Source: JBHJOF01 sp050330055 (GTDB lineage Bacteria; Pseudomonadota; Alphaproteobacteria; Kiloniellales; JAKSDN01). From it: DNA of 8,408 bases. The position numbers and the translations under genes are program-made. The notes under the pieces are model-generated. The model did not search any database. It was not told where the DNA came from and saw only the letters and a program-made list of their open reading frames with translations. Numbering within the stretch: the stretch's first letter is position 1; each line of letters begins with the position of its first letter. The DNA lies in the NCBI GenBank assembly GCA_050330055.1, contig JBHJOF010000063.1, positions 1 through 8,408 of the forward strand, written 5' to 3'. Shown piece after piece: positions 1 to 5,893 of the stretch.

Positions 1-98
1 CCGTCTTCGAAAGAGCCCCGCTATTTCAAGTGCTTAGCGATGACCCACTAAACCCAGAACCCCAGGACTCGGATAACCAACTGAAACTATTCACTTAA
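1..98 (+). CDS. Possible C-terminal tail of a gene cut by the window edge
   Basis: The frame beginning at base 3 is open for 31 codons and stops with TAA at 96-98. The end of the translation is rich in Pro, Asp, Asn and Gln and finishes DNQLKLFT. QLKLF resembles the QL(S/D)LF pentapeptide that binds the bacterial beta sliding clamp, and an acidic, probably disordered linker ahead of a terminal clamp motif is a familiar arrangement in clamp-binding proteins. A short hairpin with a T run (115-132) lies 16 bases after the stop, as expected after a real gene end. Against this, an open frame of 31 codons is not rare by chance in this less GC-rich patch, and the family cannot be named from the tail. 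No other frame here is open through the patch. Treat it as a lead, not a firm gene. Confidence 0.25.
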   Translation, partial: VFERAPLFQVLSDDPLNPEPQDSDNQLKLFT

Positions 99-107
99 AC
101 GTTGGGA

Positions 108-132
108 CACTAGTGGGTCTGACCCCTTTTTT
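108..132 (+). terminator. Short hairpin with T run, REP-like
   Basis: The 8-base palindrome CACTAGTG (108-115) runs into GGGTCTGACCC (115-125), a 5-bp stem with a one-base loop, then C and six T (127-132). Read on the plus strand it looks like a small intrinsic terminator behind the possible gene end at 98. The core GGGTCTGACCC (complement GGGTCAGACCC) also resembles palindromes often found near REP-type repeats, so it may be a repeat rather than a dedicated terminator. The stem is short, so termination strength is doubtful. Confidence 0.35.
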
Positions 133-210
133 GCGGCGCCGTCAGTGGCCATCGCGGATCAGCTTGCCTAGACTGGCCGGCGGAGCAACGGGTCAAGGGG
201 AGATCGGGCC

Positions 211-471
211 ATGGAGCTGCGAGCCCGCGCCGAGCTGGCGGCGCGCGAAACCTGCACCGCGCTCGGCGCCAAGCCGACCGACGCGCAGTCGCGCGAAGTG
301 GCGAGCATCATCGAACGGGCCATCGCCGACGCCGTGAAGGCGGCCTCGCGCAGCAGCCAGAGCGCCGCACGCGCCTGCTGCGAGGCCGACGAGGACCTGG
401 CGCACAAGCTGGCCCGCGAGATCGAGCGCGCCAACATCGCCCTGATCGCCAACCTCTCCGCCATGCGCTGA
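211..471 (+). CDS. Small hypothetical protein, 86 aa
   Basis: I do not recognise this family. The ATG at 211 follows a good ribosome binding site, GGGGAG at 197-202, with 8 bases between. The 86-residue product is rich in Ala, Arg and Glu and is predicted almost entirely alpha-helical. It has heptad-like runs (residues 28-45 and 58-84), one CC pair at 56-57, no signal peptide and no membrane segment, so it is probably cytoplasmic. Charged and hydrophobic residues alternate as in a short helical hairpin or coiled coil. GC is concentrated at third codon positions, supporting real coding. It stands alone, bounded by hairpins at 108-132 and 479-514, and converges on hemF. A non-coding explanation cannot be excluded because the complementary strand is also open here. 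Confidence 0.55.
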   Translation: MELRARAELAARETCTALGAKPTDAQSREVASIIERAIADAVKAASRSSQSAARACCEADEDLAHKLAREIERANIALIANLSAMR

Positions 472-478
472 GTGCGCC

Positions 479-514
479 GGAAAAGGGGACTGTTCCCTTT
501 TCTCTTCCTTTTCC
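479..514. terminator. Hairpin between convergent genes (likely terminator)
   Basis: GAAAAGGG (480-487) pairs with CCCTTTTC (495-502) around a 7-base loop. A second copy of the pyrimidine arm, CCTTTTCC (507-514), can pair instead with GGAAAAGG (479-486), so two alternative hairpins compete. The element fills the 44-bp gap between the stop of the small gene (471) and the stop of hemF (516), and the plus strand is pyrimidine-rich after the stem. This position and structure suit a terminator serving both convergent units. The sequence also resembles GGGGACNGTCCC-type intergenic palindromes, so it may be a captured repeat. Confidence 0.5.
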
Positions 515-515
515 C

Positions 516-1379
516 CTACGGCCAGGCCGCCAAGGGCGGCAGGGACATGAGGATCGCCTCGACGTTGCCGCCGGTCATCAGGCCGAACTTGGTGCCGCGG
601 TCGTAGACCAGGTTGAACTCGGCGTAGCGGCCGCGGCGCACCAGCTGGTGCTGGCGCTGCTCGGCCGTCCAGGGCTCGGCCATGTGGGCGCGCACCAGCT
701 GGGGATAGACCGCCAGGAAGGCGCGGCCGACGTCCTGGGTGAAGGCGAAGTCGGCCGCCCAGTCGCCGCTGTCGAGATAGTCGTAGAAGATGCCGCCGAC
801 GCCGCGCGCCTCGCCGCGGTGCTTGATGACGAAGTAGTCGTCGCACCAGGCCTTGAAGCGCCGGTAGTAGTCCGGGTCGTGCTGGTCGCAGGCCGCCTTG
901 AAGGCGGCGTGGAAGGCGCGCGTGTCGGCCTCGACCGGATACATGGGATTGAGATCGCTACCGCCGCCGAACCAGGCCTTGCTGGTGATTATGTGGCGCG
1001 TGTTCATGTGCACCGCCGGCACCAGCGGCGACTGCAGGTGGGCCACCAGCGAGATGCCGGCGGCCCAGAAACGCGGGTCCTGCTCGGCGCCGGGAATCTG
1101 CGCCGCGAACTCCGGCTGGAACTCGCCGAACACGGTCGAGATGTTGACCCCGACCTTCTCGAAGACGCGGCCCTTCATCAGCGCCATCTCTCCCCCACCG
1201 CCTCCCTCGCGCTGCCAGGCCTTGCGGGTGAAGCGTCCCGGCGCCAGCTCGGCGAAGCGCGCCGCGTTCTCGCCAGTGAGCTCGTCCTCCAGCGCCTCGA
1301 AGGCAGCGCAGATGCGGTCGCGCAGCTCGGCGAACCAGGAAACGGCCCGTGCCTTCTGGGCTTCGCTCGGCAGGCTCAT
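516..1379 (-). CDS. hemF: Oxygen-dependent coproporphyrinogen III oxidase
   Basis: HemF is a soluble homodimer that uses O2 to decarboxylate coproporphyrinogen III twice, giving protoporphyrinogen IX for heme (and, where present, bacteriochlorophyll). The 287-residue product has the usual family length and needs no visible metal. Family blocks are clear: the Gly-rich GGGGGEMALMKG near residues 59-70, VHMNTR at 122-127/128, WFGGGSDLNP at 136-145, IKHRGEARGVGGIF at 185-198, and RYAEFNLVYDRGTKFGL with TGGNVEAILMSLPP at 251-282. His124, Arg128 and Asp142 correspond to human CPOX His258, Arg262 and Asp282, implicated in substrate binding or catalysis. The start ATG (1379-1377) overlaps the trmL stop as ATGA, so HemF is probably translationally coupled to TrmL. 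Its product feeds hemes b and c of the neighbouring bc1 complex. Oxygen dependence implies at least microaerobic life; an anaerobic HemN may exist elsewhere. Confidence 0.97.
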   Translation of the reverse strand: MSLPSEAQKARAVSWFAELRDRICAAFEALEDELTGENAARFAELAPGRFTRKAWQREGGGGGEMALMKGRVFEKVGVNISTVFGEFQPEFAAQIPGAEQDPRFWAAGISLVAHLQSPLVPAVHMNTRHIITSKAWFGGGSDLNPMYPVEADTRAFHAAFKAACDQHDPDYYRRFKAWCDDYFVIKHRGEARGVGGIFYDYLDSGDWAADFAFTQDVGRAFLAVYPQLVRAHMAEPWTAEQRQHQLVRRGRYAEFNLVYDRGTKFGLMTGGNVEAILMSLPPLAAWP

Positions 1380-1867
1380 GCGCGTTCCTCTCCTTCCTTG
1401 GCGGGCCGCGGAAAGGCGTCCAGTTGCCGCAGCGCCTCGCCCAATACCATGGCGGCGGCGAGAGCGACATTGAGCGATCGCAGGCCGGGCCGGAGCGGGA
1501 TCACCAGCCGGGCATCGGCGGCGGCATGGACCGCCTCGGGCACGCCGGCCGACTCGCGGCCGAGCAGCAGGCTGTCGCCGGTCTGATAGGGGAAGTCGCC
1601 GTAGGCTCGGTCGCCCTTGGTGGTCAGCAGCAGCAGTCGGCCCGGCGCAGCCGCGGCGGCACGCTGCTCCCGGTAGGCCTGCCAGGAGCTGTGCCGCAGC
1701 AGATCGACTCTATCAAGGTAGTCCAGGCCGGCGCGCCTGAGGCGACGGTCGTCCCACAGGAAGCCGCAGGGCTCGATCACGTCGACGGCCACGCCCAGGC
1801 AGGCGCCGAGCCGCAGGACGGCACCGGTGTTCTGCGGAATATCAGGCTCGTAGAGAACGAGGCGCAT
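1376..1867 (-). CDS. trmL: tRNA (cytidine/uridine-34-2'-O)-methyltransferase, SPOUT family
   Basis: TrmL transfers a methyl group from SAM to the 2'-O of the wobble nucleotide of tRNA-Leu isoacceptors in the cytoplasm. The 163-residue product is close to the length of the minimal SPOUT enzymes that lack an RNA-binding extension (E. coli TrmL, about 157). It shows the three SPOUT blocks: LYEPDIPQNTGAVLRL at 5-20, LLGRESAGVPEAV at 101-113, and IPLRPGLRSLNVALAAAM at 123-140, the last forming the deep trefoil knot and SAM site. The ATG at 1867 is chosen because the family begins MRLVLYEP-like; a strong GGAGG lies only 2 bases upstream, closer than usual. The open frame continues far upstream on this strand, but that part lies antisense to petA and shows no TrmL-family sequence. 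It heads a unit with hemF and is divergent from petABC. Confidence 0.94.
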   Translation of the reverse strand: MRLVLYEPDIPQNTGAVLRLGACLGVAVDVIEPCGFLWDDRRLRRAGLDYLDRVDLLRHSSWQAYREQRAAAAAPGRLLLLTTKGDRAYGDFPYQTGDSLLLGRESAGVPEAVHAAADARLVIPLRPGLRSLNVALAAAMVLGEALRQLDAFPRPAKEGEERA

Positions 1868-2119
1868 GACCTCCCTGGGACCTTCGGAGAGGCGGTCAGG
1901 ATGATTTTTGGGGCTTTGCGTTCCCGAGAAATTTCCTCTATGTCTGTGCCCCGACGCAAGCCGTGTGGGGGCGCGGCGGCTTCTTTTCACGACGCCGTCC
2001 GCCCGGCTCGCGCTGGCTCTAGTGCCAGGGCTACCGGGTTCGCTCGCTTCGAAACGGCGTCGCGGCCCCCCTTTAGGGCTTGCTCGGGGGCCGGGAGAGA
2101 TCAACGAGGAAGAGTGATA
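1868..2119. promoter_or_regulatory. Divergent intergenic region between trmL and petA
   Basis: These 252 bases separate two divergent units and must hold promoters for both unless transcription enters from outside. The clearest sigma70-like candidate toward petA is TTGCGT (1916-1921) and, after 17 bases, TATGTC (1939-1944); the -10 match is weak. The palindrome GAAATTTC (1928-1935) sits between the two boxes, where a repressor or activator could act. The petA ribosome binding site is GAGGA (2106-2110), 9 bases before the ATG. If the promoter is right the leader is about 170 bases, GC-rich, with no recognisable riboswitch. No convincing promoter is visible toward trmL. Confidence 0.3.
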
Positions 2120-2680
2120 ATGGCTAACTCGTCGACGACTGCTTCCCACGGCGGTGCCGCGGACGAAGGCGAGACGCGGCGCGACTTTCTCTATCTTGCC
2201 GCGGGCGCGATGGGAACGCTGGGCACCGTGATCGCGCTCTGGCCCTTCGTCGATTCGATGAACCCTTCCGCCGAGGTAGAGGCGCTGGCCTCGATCGAGG
2301 TCGACCTCTCGCCGATCGAGCTCGGCCAGCGGGTCACGGTCATCTGGCAGAGCAAGCCGGTATTCATCGACCATCGCACCGAGCAGCAGATCGCCGCGGC
2401 GCGCGACGTCGACCTGGGCGAGCTGCCCGATCCGGAGCCGGACGAGGTGCGCGCACCGACGCCTGAATGGCTGGTGATGGTCGGCATCTGCACCCACCTG
2501 GGCTGCATCCCCAAGGGCCAGAAGTCGGGCGATCCGATCGGCGACTACGGCGGCTGGCTGTGCGTTTGCCACGGCTCGCAGTACGACACCTCCGGCCGCA
2601 TCCGCAGGGGACCGGCGCCGACGAATCTTCCCATTCCGCCTTACGAGTTCCTCGACGATACCACGATCAAGATCGGCTAG
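2120..2680 (+). CDS. petA: Rieske iron-sulfur subunit of cytochrome bc1
   Basis: PetA is the 2Fe-2S subunit of ubiquinol:cytochrome c reductase. It takes one electron from ubiquinol at the Qo site and passes it to cytochrome c1. The 186-residue protein has a twin-arginine signal anchor (TRRDFLYLAAG, residues 19-29, then a hydrophobic stretch to about 43), so it is exported folded by Tat and kept as a membrane anchor. Box I is CTHLGC (124-129) and box II CVCHGSQYD (148-156). By family rules Cys124, His126, Cys148 and His151 bind the cluster, Cys129-Cys150 form the disulfide, and Ser153 and Tyr155 raise its potential. The Pro loop GPAPTNL follows at 164-170. Box II is normally CPCHGS; here Val149 replaces Pro. 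The start at 2120 has GAGGA 9 bases upstream and matches family length. First gene of petABC, 16 bases before petB. Confidence 0.97.
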   Translation: MANSSTTASHGGAADEGETRRDFLYLAAGAMGTLGTVIALWPFVDSMNPSAEVEALASIEVDLSPIELGQRVTVIWQSKPVFIDHRTEQQIAAARDVDLGELPDPEPDEVRAPTPEWLVMVGICTHLGCIPKGQKSGDPIGDYGGWLCVCHGSQYDTSGRIRRGPAPTNLPIPPYEFLDDTTIKIG

Positions 2681-2696
2681 AAGGGGGCGCTGGACC

Positions 2697-3995
2697 GTGA
2701 GCGGCCTACAACTCAAGAACCCGGTGCTGCGCTGGATCGAGTATCGGCTTCCCATATTCTCCTGGATCGACCATTCGATCGGCAGCAGCTATCCGTCGCC
2801 GCGCAACCTGAACTATTGGTGGAACTTCGGCTCGCTGGCCGGCCTGGCGCTGGTGATCATGATCGTCACCGGCATCACCCTGGCGATGCAGTACACGCCG
2901 CACGTCGATCACGCCTTCCACTCGGTCGAGCGGATCATGCGCGACGTGAACTTCGGCTGGCTGATCCGCTACATCCACATGAACGGCGGCTCGTTCTTCT
3001 TCATCGTGGTCTTCATCCACCTCTTCCGCGGCCTTTACTACGGTTCCTACAAGTACCCGCGCGAGCTCCTGTGGATGCTGGGCGTGGTCATCCTGCTGCT
3101 GATGATGGCGACCGCCTTCATGGGCTACGTGCTGCCCTGGGGCCAGATGAGCTTCTGGGCCGCCACCGTGATCACCAACTTCTTCACCGCCATCCCGGTG
3201 GTCGGCGACGCCGTCACCACCTGGCTGTGGGGCGGGCCGGCGGTCGGCAACGCGACGCTCAATCGCTTCTACGCGCTGCACTACCTGCTGCCCTTCATCA
3301 TCGTGGCGGTGGTGATCCTGCACATCTGGGCGCTGCACCGCTTCGGCTCGAACAACCCGCTGGGCATCGACACGAAAGGGCCGCAGGACTCGATCCCCTT
3401 CCACCCCTACTACACGGTGAAGGACCTCTTCGGCATCGGCGTCTTCCTGATCATCTTCTCGCTCTTCGTGTTCTTCGCGCCGAACGCGCTGGGCGAGCCG
3501 GACAACTACATCCCGGCCAATCCGCTCAGCACGCCGCCGCACATCGTGCCGGAATGGTACTTCCTGCCGTTCTACGCGATCCTGCGCGCGGTCGAATTCG
3601 ATTTCCTCTGGATCGTGCCGGCCAAGCTGGGCGGCGTTATCCTGATGTTCGGCTCCCTCGCCATCCTCTTCGTGCTGCCCTGGCTCGACCGCTCGCCGGT
3701 CCGCAGCGCCACCTTCCGGCCCTACTACAAGTGGTTCTTCTGGATCCTCGTGCTCGACTGCATCGTGCTCGGCTGGGTCGGCAAGAATCCGCCGGACGGC
3801 GATTTCCACGGCATTCCCTTCATCTGGATCGGCCAGTTCGCGACTTTCTGGTACTTCTTCCACTTCCTCGTCATCCTGCCGCTGCTGAGCGTGATCGAGC
3901 GGCCCAACCCGCTGCCCAACTCGATCGGCGAGCCGGTGCTGCGGGGCGGCGGCAAGCCCGCCGGGGCCACCGCCAAGCCGATGGAGAAGGCGTGA
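2697..3995 (+). CDS. petB: Cytochrome b subunit of bc1 complex
   Basis: PetB is the membrane core of the bc1 complex. It carries hemes bL and bH and forms the Qo and Qi quinone sites of the Q cycle. The 432-residue protein is a full-length, unsplit bacterial cytochrome b with about eight membrane helices (roughly 45-66, 92-116, 126-147, 193-214, 245-263, 307-329, 345-361, 380-400). The four heme ligands are in place with the canonical 14-residue spacing: His94/His108 in helix B and His195/His209 in helix D. The Qo motif PEWY is at 285-288 and GYVLPWGQMSFW at 143-154 forms the cd-helix region. Translation starts at GTG 2697, with AAGGGGG at 2681-2687, 9 bases upstream. This is a rare start, but it gives the expected N terminus. 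The final 20 residues are a polar Gly/Lys/Ala tail. It overlaps petC by one base (TGATG) and is not fused to it, unlike in some rhizobia. Confidence 0.98.
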   Translation: MSGLQLKNPVLRWIEYRLPIFSWIDHSIGSSYPSPRNLNYWWNFGSLAGLALVIMIVTGITLAMQYTPHVDHAFHSVERIMRDVNFGWLIRYIHMNGGSFFFIVVFIHLFRGLYYGSYKYPRELLWMLGVVILLLMMATAFMGYVLPWGQMSFWAATVITNFFTAIPVVGDAVTTWLWGGPAVGNATLNRFYALHYLLPFIIVAVVILHIWALHRFGSNNPLGIDTKGPQDSIPFHPYYTVKDLFGIGVFLIIFSLFVFFAPNALGEPDNYIPANPLSTPPHIVPEWYFLPFYAILRAVEFDFLWIVPAKLGGVILMFGSLAILFVLPWLDRSPVRSATFRPYYKWFFWILVLDCIVLGWVGKNPPDGDFHGIPFIWIGQFATFWYFFHFLVILPLLSVIERPNPLPNSIGEPVLRGGGKPAGATAKPMEKA

Positions 3996-4783
3996 TGAAG
4001 AAGCCAGCGTTCGGCGCGCTCGCCGCTGCCCTTGCCATCGTCGTTTCCCTGGCCGTCCTGCCGGCAATGCCGCGCGGCGCCGCAACGGCTGCGGAGCAGA
4101 TCGAGATCCCGAGTCGGAACTGGTCGTTCGAGGGCATCTTCGGCCACTATGACCGTGCCGCGGCGCAACGCGGGCTGCAGGTCTACCGCGAGGTCTGCTC
4201 GGGCTGCCATTCGCTCGAGTACATCGCCTTCCGCAACCTGGTCGATCTCGGCTACAGCGAAGGCGACATCAGGGCCTTCGCCGCCGAGGCCACGATTACC
4301 GACGGGCCGGACGACGAGGGCGAAATGTTCGAGCGCGAAGGCCGGCCGGCCGACTACTTCCCCTCGCCCTTCCCCAACGCGCAGGCCGCGGCCGCGGCCA
4401 ACAACGGCGCCGCCCCGCCCGACCTGTCGCTAATGGTCAAGGCTCGCGTCGGTGGCCCCAACTACCTCTACGCGCTGCTGACCGGCTACGAGGAGCCGCC
4501 GGCCGATTTCGAGCTGCTCCCCGGGCAGAACTACAACAAGGTCTTCCCCGGCCACCGCATCGCCATGGCGCAGCCGCTCTACGATGATTCGGTCACTTAT
4601 GCCGACGGCACCGAGGCGACGGTGGAGCAGCAAGCCCACGACCTCACGGTATTCCTCGCCTGGACGGCCGAGCCGGAGATGGAAGCGCGCAAGCGCACCG
4701 GCATCAAGACGATCCTCTTCCTGCTGGTCCTGACCGGCCTGCTCTACGCAGTCAAGCGCAAGGTCTGGTCCGACGTGCACTGA
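3995..4783 (+). CDS. petC: Cytochrome c1 subunit of bc1 complex
   Basis: PetC is the membrane-anchored c-type cytochrome that accepts electrons from the Rieske centre and hands them to soluble or membrane cytochrome c in the periplasm. The 262-residue precursor has a Sec signal peptide (Lys2-Lys3, hydrophobic 5-25, probable cleavage after about Ala33). The single heme-binding motif CSGCH is at 68-72 and the axial Met is probably Met191 in HRIAMAQPL. The c1 hallmark APPDLSLMVKAR is at 140-151, and one C-terminal anchor helix spans about 237-253 with a basic KRK stop-transfer. An Ala-rich segment (128-140) precedes PPDLS. The ATG overlaps the petB stop (TGATG) and GGAGAAGG lies at 3983-3990, so coupling to petB is likely. 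It is the last gene of the operon; a strong hairpin follows 26 bases later. Confidence 0.97.
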   Translation: MKKPAFGALAAALAIVVSLAVLPAMPRGAATAAEQIEIPSRNWSFEGIFGHYDRAAAQRGLQVYREVCSGCHSLEYIAFRNLVDLGYSEGDIRAFAAEATITDGPDDEGEMFEREGRPADYFPSPFPNAQAAAAANNGAAPPDLSLMVKARVGGPNYLYALLTGYEEPPADFELLPGQNYNKVFPGHRIAMAQPLYDDSVTYADGTEATVEQQAHDLTVFLAWTAEPEMEARKRTGIKTILFLLVLTGLLYAVKRKVWSDVH

Positions 4784-4809
4784 GCCGCGTCACCGGTCGT
4801 TATCCGCAG

Positions 4810-4858
4810 AGGGCTGCTCCCGACGGAAAAAAATGGGGGCGGCCCTTTGTCCTTTCGT
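4810..4858 (+). terminator. Intrinsic terminator of petABC
   Basis: AGGGCTGCTCCC (4810-4821) pairs along its full 12 bases with GGGGGCGGCCCT (4835-4846), using two G-U wobbles, around a 13-base A-rich loop. The stem runs into TTTGTCCTTTCGT, a broken U tract. The wobble pairs become A-C mismatches on the other strand, so the structure is directional and favours the plus-strand transcript, as expected just after petC. The interrupted U run means termination may be partial, leaving some read-through to mtnP. Confidence 0.6.
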
Positions 4859-4860
4859 CT

Positions 4861-4979
4861 CGCCGGCCGACTGCAGGCTATTTTCGGGGCACAGCAGCCA
4901 GCAAAGACCCTGGCGGCTTCACAGGGCAGAGGTCTTCGAGTAAACCGGACTGGGGCCAGCTGGGACTCGGGGGTTGGGC
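4861..4979 (+). promoter_or_regulatory. Leader and putative promoter region of mtnP
   Basis: This is the rest of the petC-mtnP gap. A weak -10-like TATTTT is at 4879-4884, without a well-spaced -35. An imperfect hairpin can form from AAGA (4904-4907) with TCTT (4933-4936), enclosing CCCTG/CAGGG (4908-4912 with 4922-4926). GGGGG (4969-4973) is the probable ribosome binding site for the ATG at 4980. I see no known SAM or SAH riboswitch consensus, though one would make sense for a methylthioadenosine gene. Confidence 0.25.
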
Positions 4980-5867
4980 ATGGCAGCAGCGGGAACATCG
5001 CCGGTCATCGGTGTGATTGGCGGCAGCGGCATCTACGAGATCGAAGGGCTGGAAGGCGCCGAGTGGCGCCAGGTCGAGACGCCCTTCGGCGCGCCATCGG
5101 ACGCGCTGCTGTTCGGCAGCCTGGACGGCCAGCCCATGGTCTTCCTGCCGCGCCATGGCCGCGGCCACCGGGTGCCGCCCTCGGAGCTGAACTTCCACGC
5201 CAACATTTACGCCCTCAAGGCGACCGGCGTCACCGAGGTGCTGTCGATGAGCGCCGTCGGCTCGCTGCGCGAGACCATTCCGCCCGGCACCTTCGTGCTG
5301 GTCGACCAGTTCATCGACCGCACCTTCGCACGGCGCAAGTCGTTCTTCGAGACCGGCCTGGTCGCCCATGTCTCGATGGCCGAGCCGGTCTGCGGCCGCG
5401 TCGGCGACGCGCTGGAGGCGGCGGCGCGCGAGGCCGGCATTCCCTTCCGGCGCGGCGGCACCTATCTGGTCATGGAAGGCCCGCAGTTCTCGACCCGCGC
5501 CGAGTCGGAGCTCTACCGGAGCTGGGGCTGCGACGTGATCGGCATGACCAACATGCCGGAAGCCAAGCTCGCCCGCGAGGCCGAGATGTGCTACGCGACG
5601 GTAGCCATGTCGACCGATTACGACTGCTGGCACCCCGGCCACGCTGACGTCACGGTCGAGCAGATCGTCCGCGTGCTGCTGGACAACGCCGACAAAGCGC
5701 GCGCCCTGGTCAAGGCGACGGTGCCACGCCTGACGACGCGCACCACGGCCTGCGACAAGGGCTGCCACAGCGCACTCGACGCCGCGCTGATCACGCAGGA
5801 GGCGGTGCGCGACGCGGCCGTGATCGACAAGCTGCGCACCATCGCCGGCCGCGCGCTCGGTGCCTGA
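4980..5867 (+). CDS. mtnP: S-methyl-5'-thioadenosine phosphorylase
   Basis: MtnP cleaves methylthioadenosine with phosphate to adenine and 5-methylthioribose-1-phosphate, the entry step of methionine salvage; it also keeps methylthioadenosine from inhibiting polyamine and SAM enzymes. The 295-residue protein belongs to the trimeric purine nucleoside phosphorylase fold. GGSGIY (14-19) and LPRHGRGH (56-63) form the phosphate site. NMPEAKLAREAE (191-202) holds the ribose-binding Met192. STDYDCW (211-217) carries Asp213 and Asp215; Asp rather than Asn here marks 6-amino purine (methylthioadenosine) over guanosine/inosine specificity. ATG 4980 is preferred, with GGGGG 6 bases upstream; an in-frame TTG at 4974 would add only two residues. 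It leads an operon with mtnA, 26 bases downstream. The full family motifs make a plain purine nucleoside phosphorylase unlikely. Confidence 0.95.
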   Translation: MAAAGTSPVIGVIGGSGIYEIEGLEGAEWRQVETPFGAPSDALLFGSLDGQPMVFLPRHGRGHRVPPSELNFHANIYALKATGVTEVLSMSAVGSLRETIPPGTFVLVDQFIDRTFARRKSFFETGLVAHVSMAEPVCGRVGDALEAAAREAGIPFRRGGTYLVMEGPQFSTRAESELYRSWGCDVIGMTNMPEAKLAREAEMCYATVAMSTDYDCWHPGHADVTVEQIVRVLLDNADKARALVKATVPRLTTRTTACDKGCHSALDAALITQEAVRDAAVIDKLRTIAGRALGA

Positions 5868-5893
5868 AGCGGCGGCACAGGAGAGCCTGTCCC

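Noticed and set aside
1..210. tRNA gene or phage attachment site in the less GC-rich left patch
   Set aside because: No cloverleaf with a T-loop consensus could be built on either strand, and no direct repeat of this patch was found in the window.
1940..2119. In-frame upstream ATG at 1940 adding 60 residues to PetA
   Set aside because: The extra segment would displace the twin-arginine signal from the N terminus, has no ribosome binding site, and exceeds family length.
1376..2755. Long minus-strand open frame extending trmL to 459 codons
   Set aside because: Only the 163 residues from 1867 show SPOUT motifs; the rest lies antisense to petA and is low-complexity Arg/Ala sequence typical of shadow frames in GC-rich DNA.
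2706..4085. 459-codon minus-strand open frame opposite petB
   Set aside because: Its translation is repetitive His/Arg/Asp/Glu/Val sequence generated by the complement of membrane codons; petB itself has all heme ligands.
4861..4979. SAM or SAH riboswitch upstream of mtnP
   Set aside because: An imperfect hairpin exists (4904-4936), but I could not find the conserved cores of SAM-I, SAM-II or SAH riboswitches. A covariance-model scan would decide.
4974..4979. TTG start for mtnP at 4974
   Set aside because: ATG at 4980 is 6 bases after GGGGG, while the TTG would directly abut it; only two residues differ.
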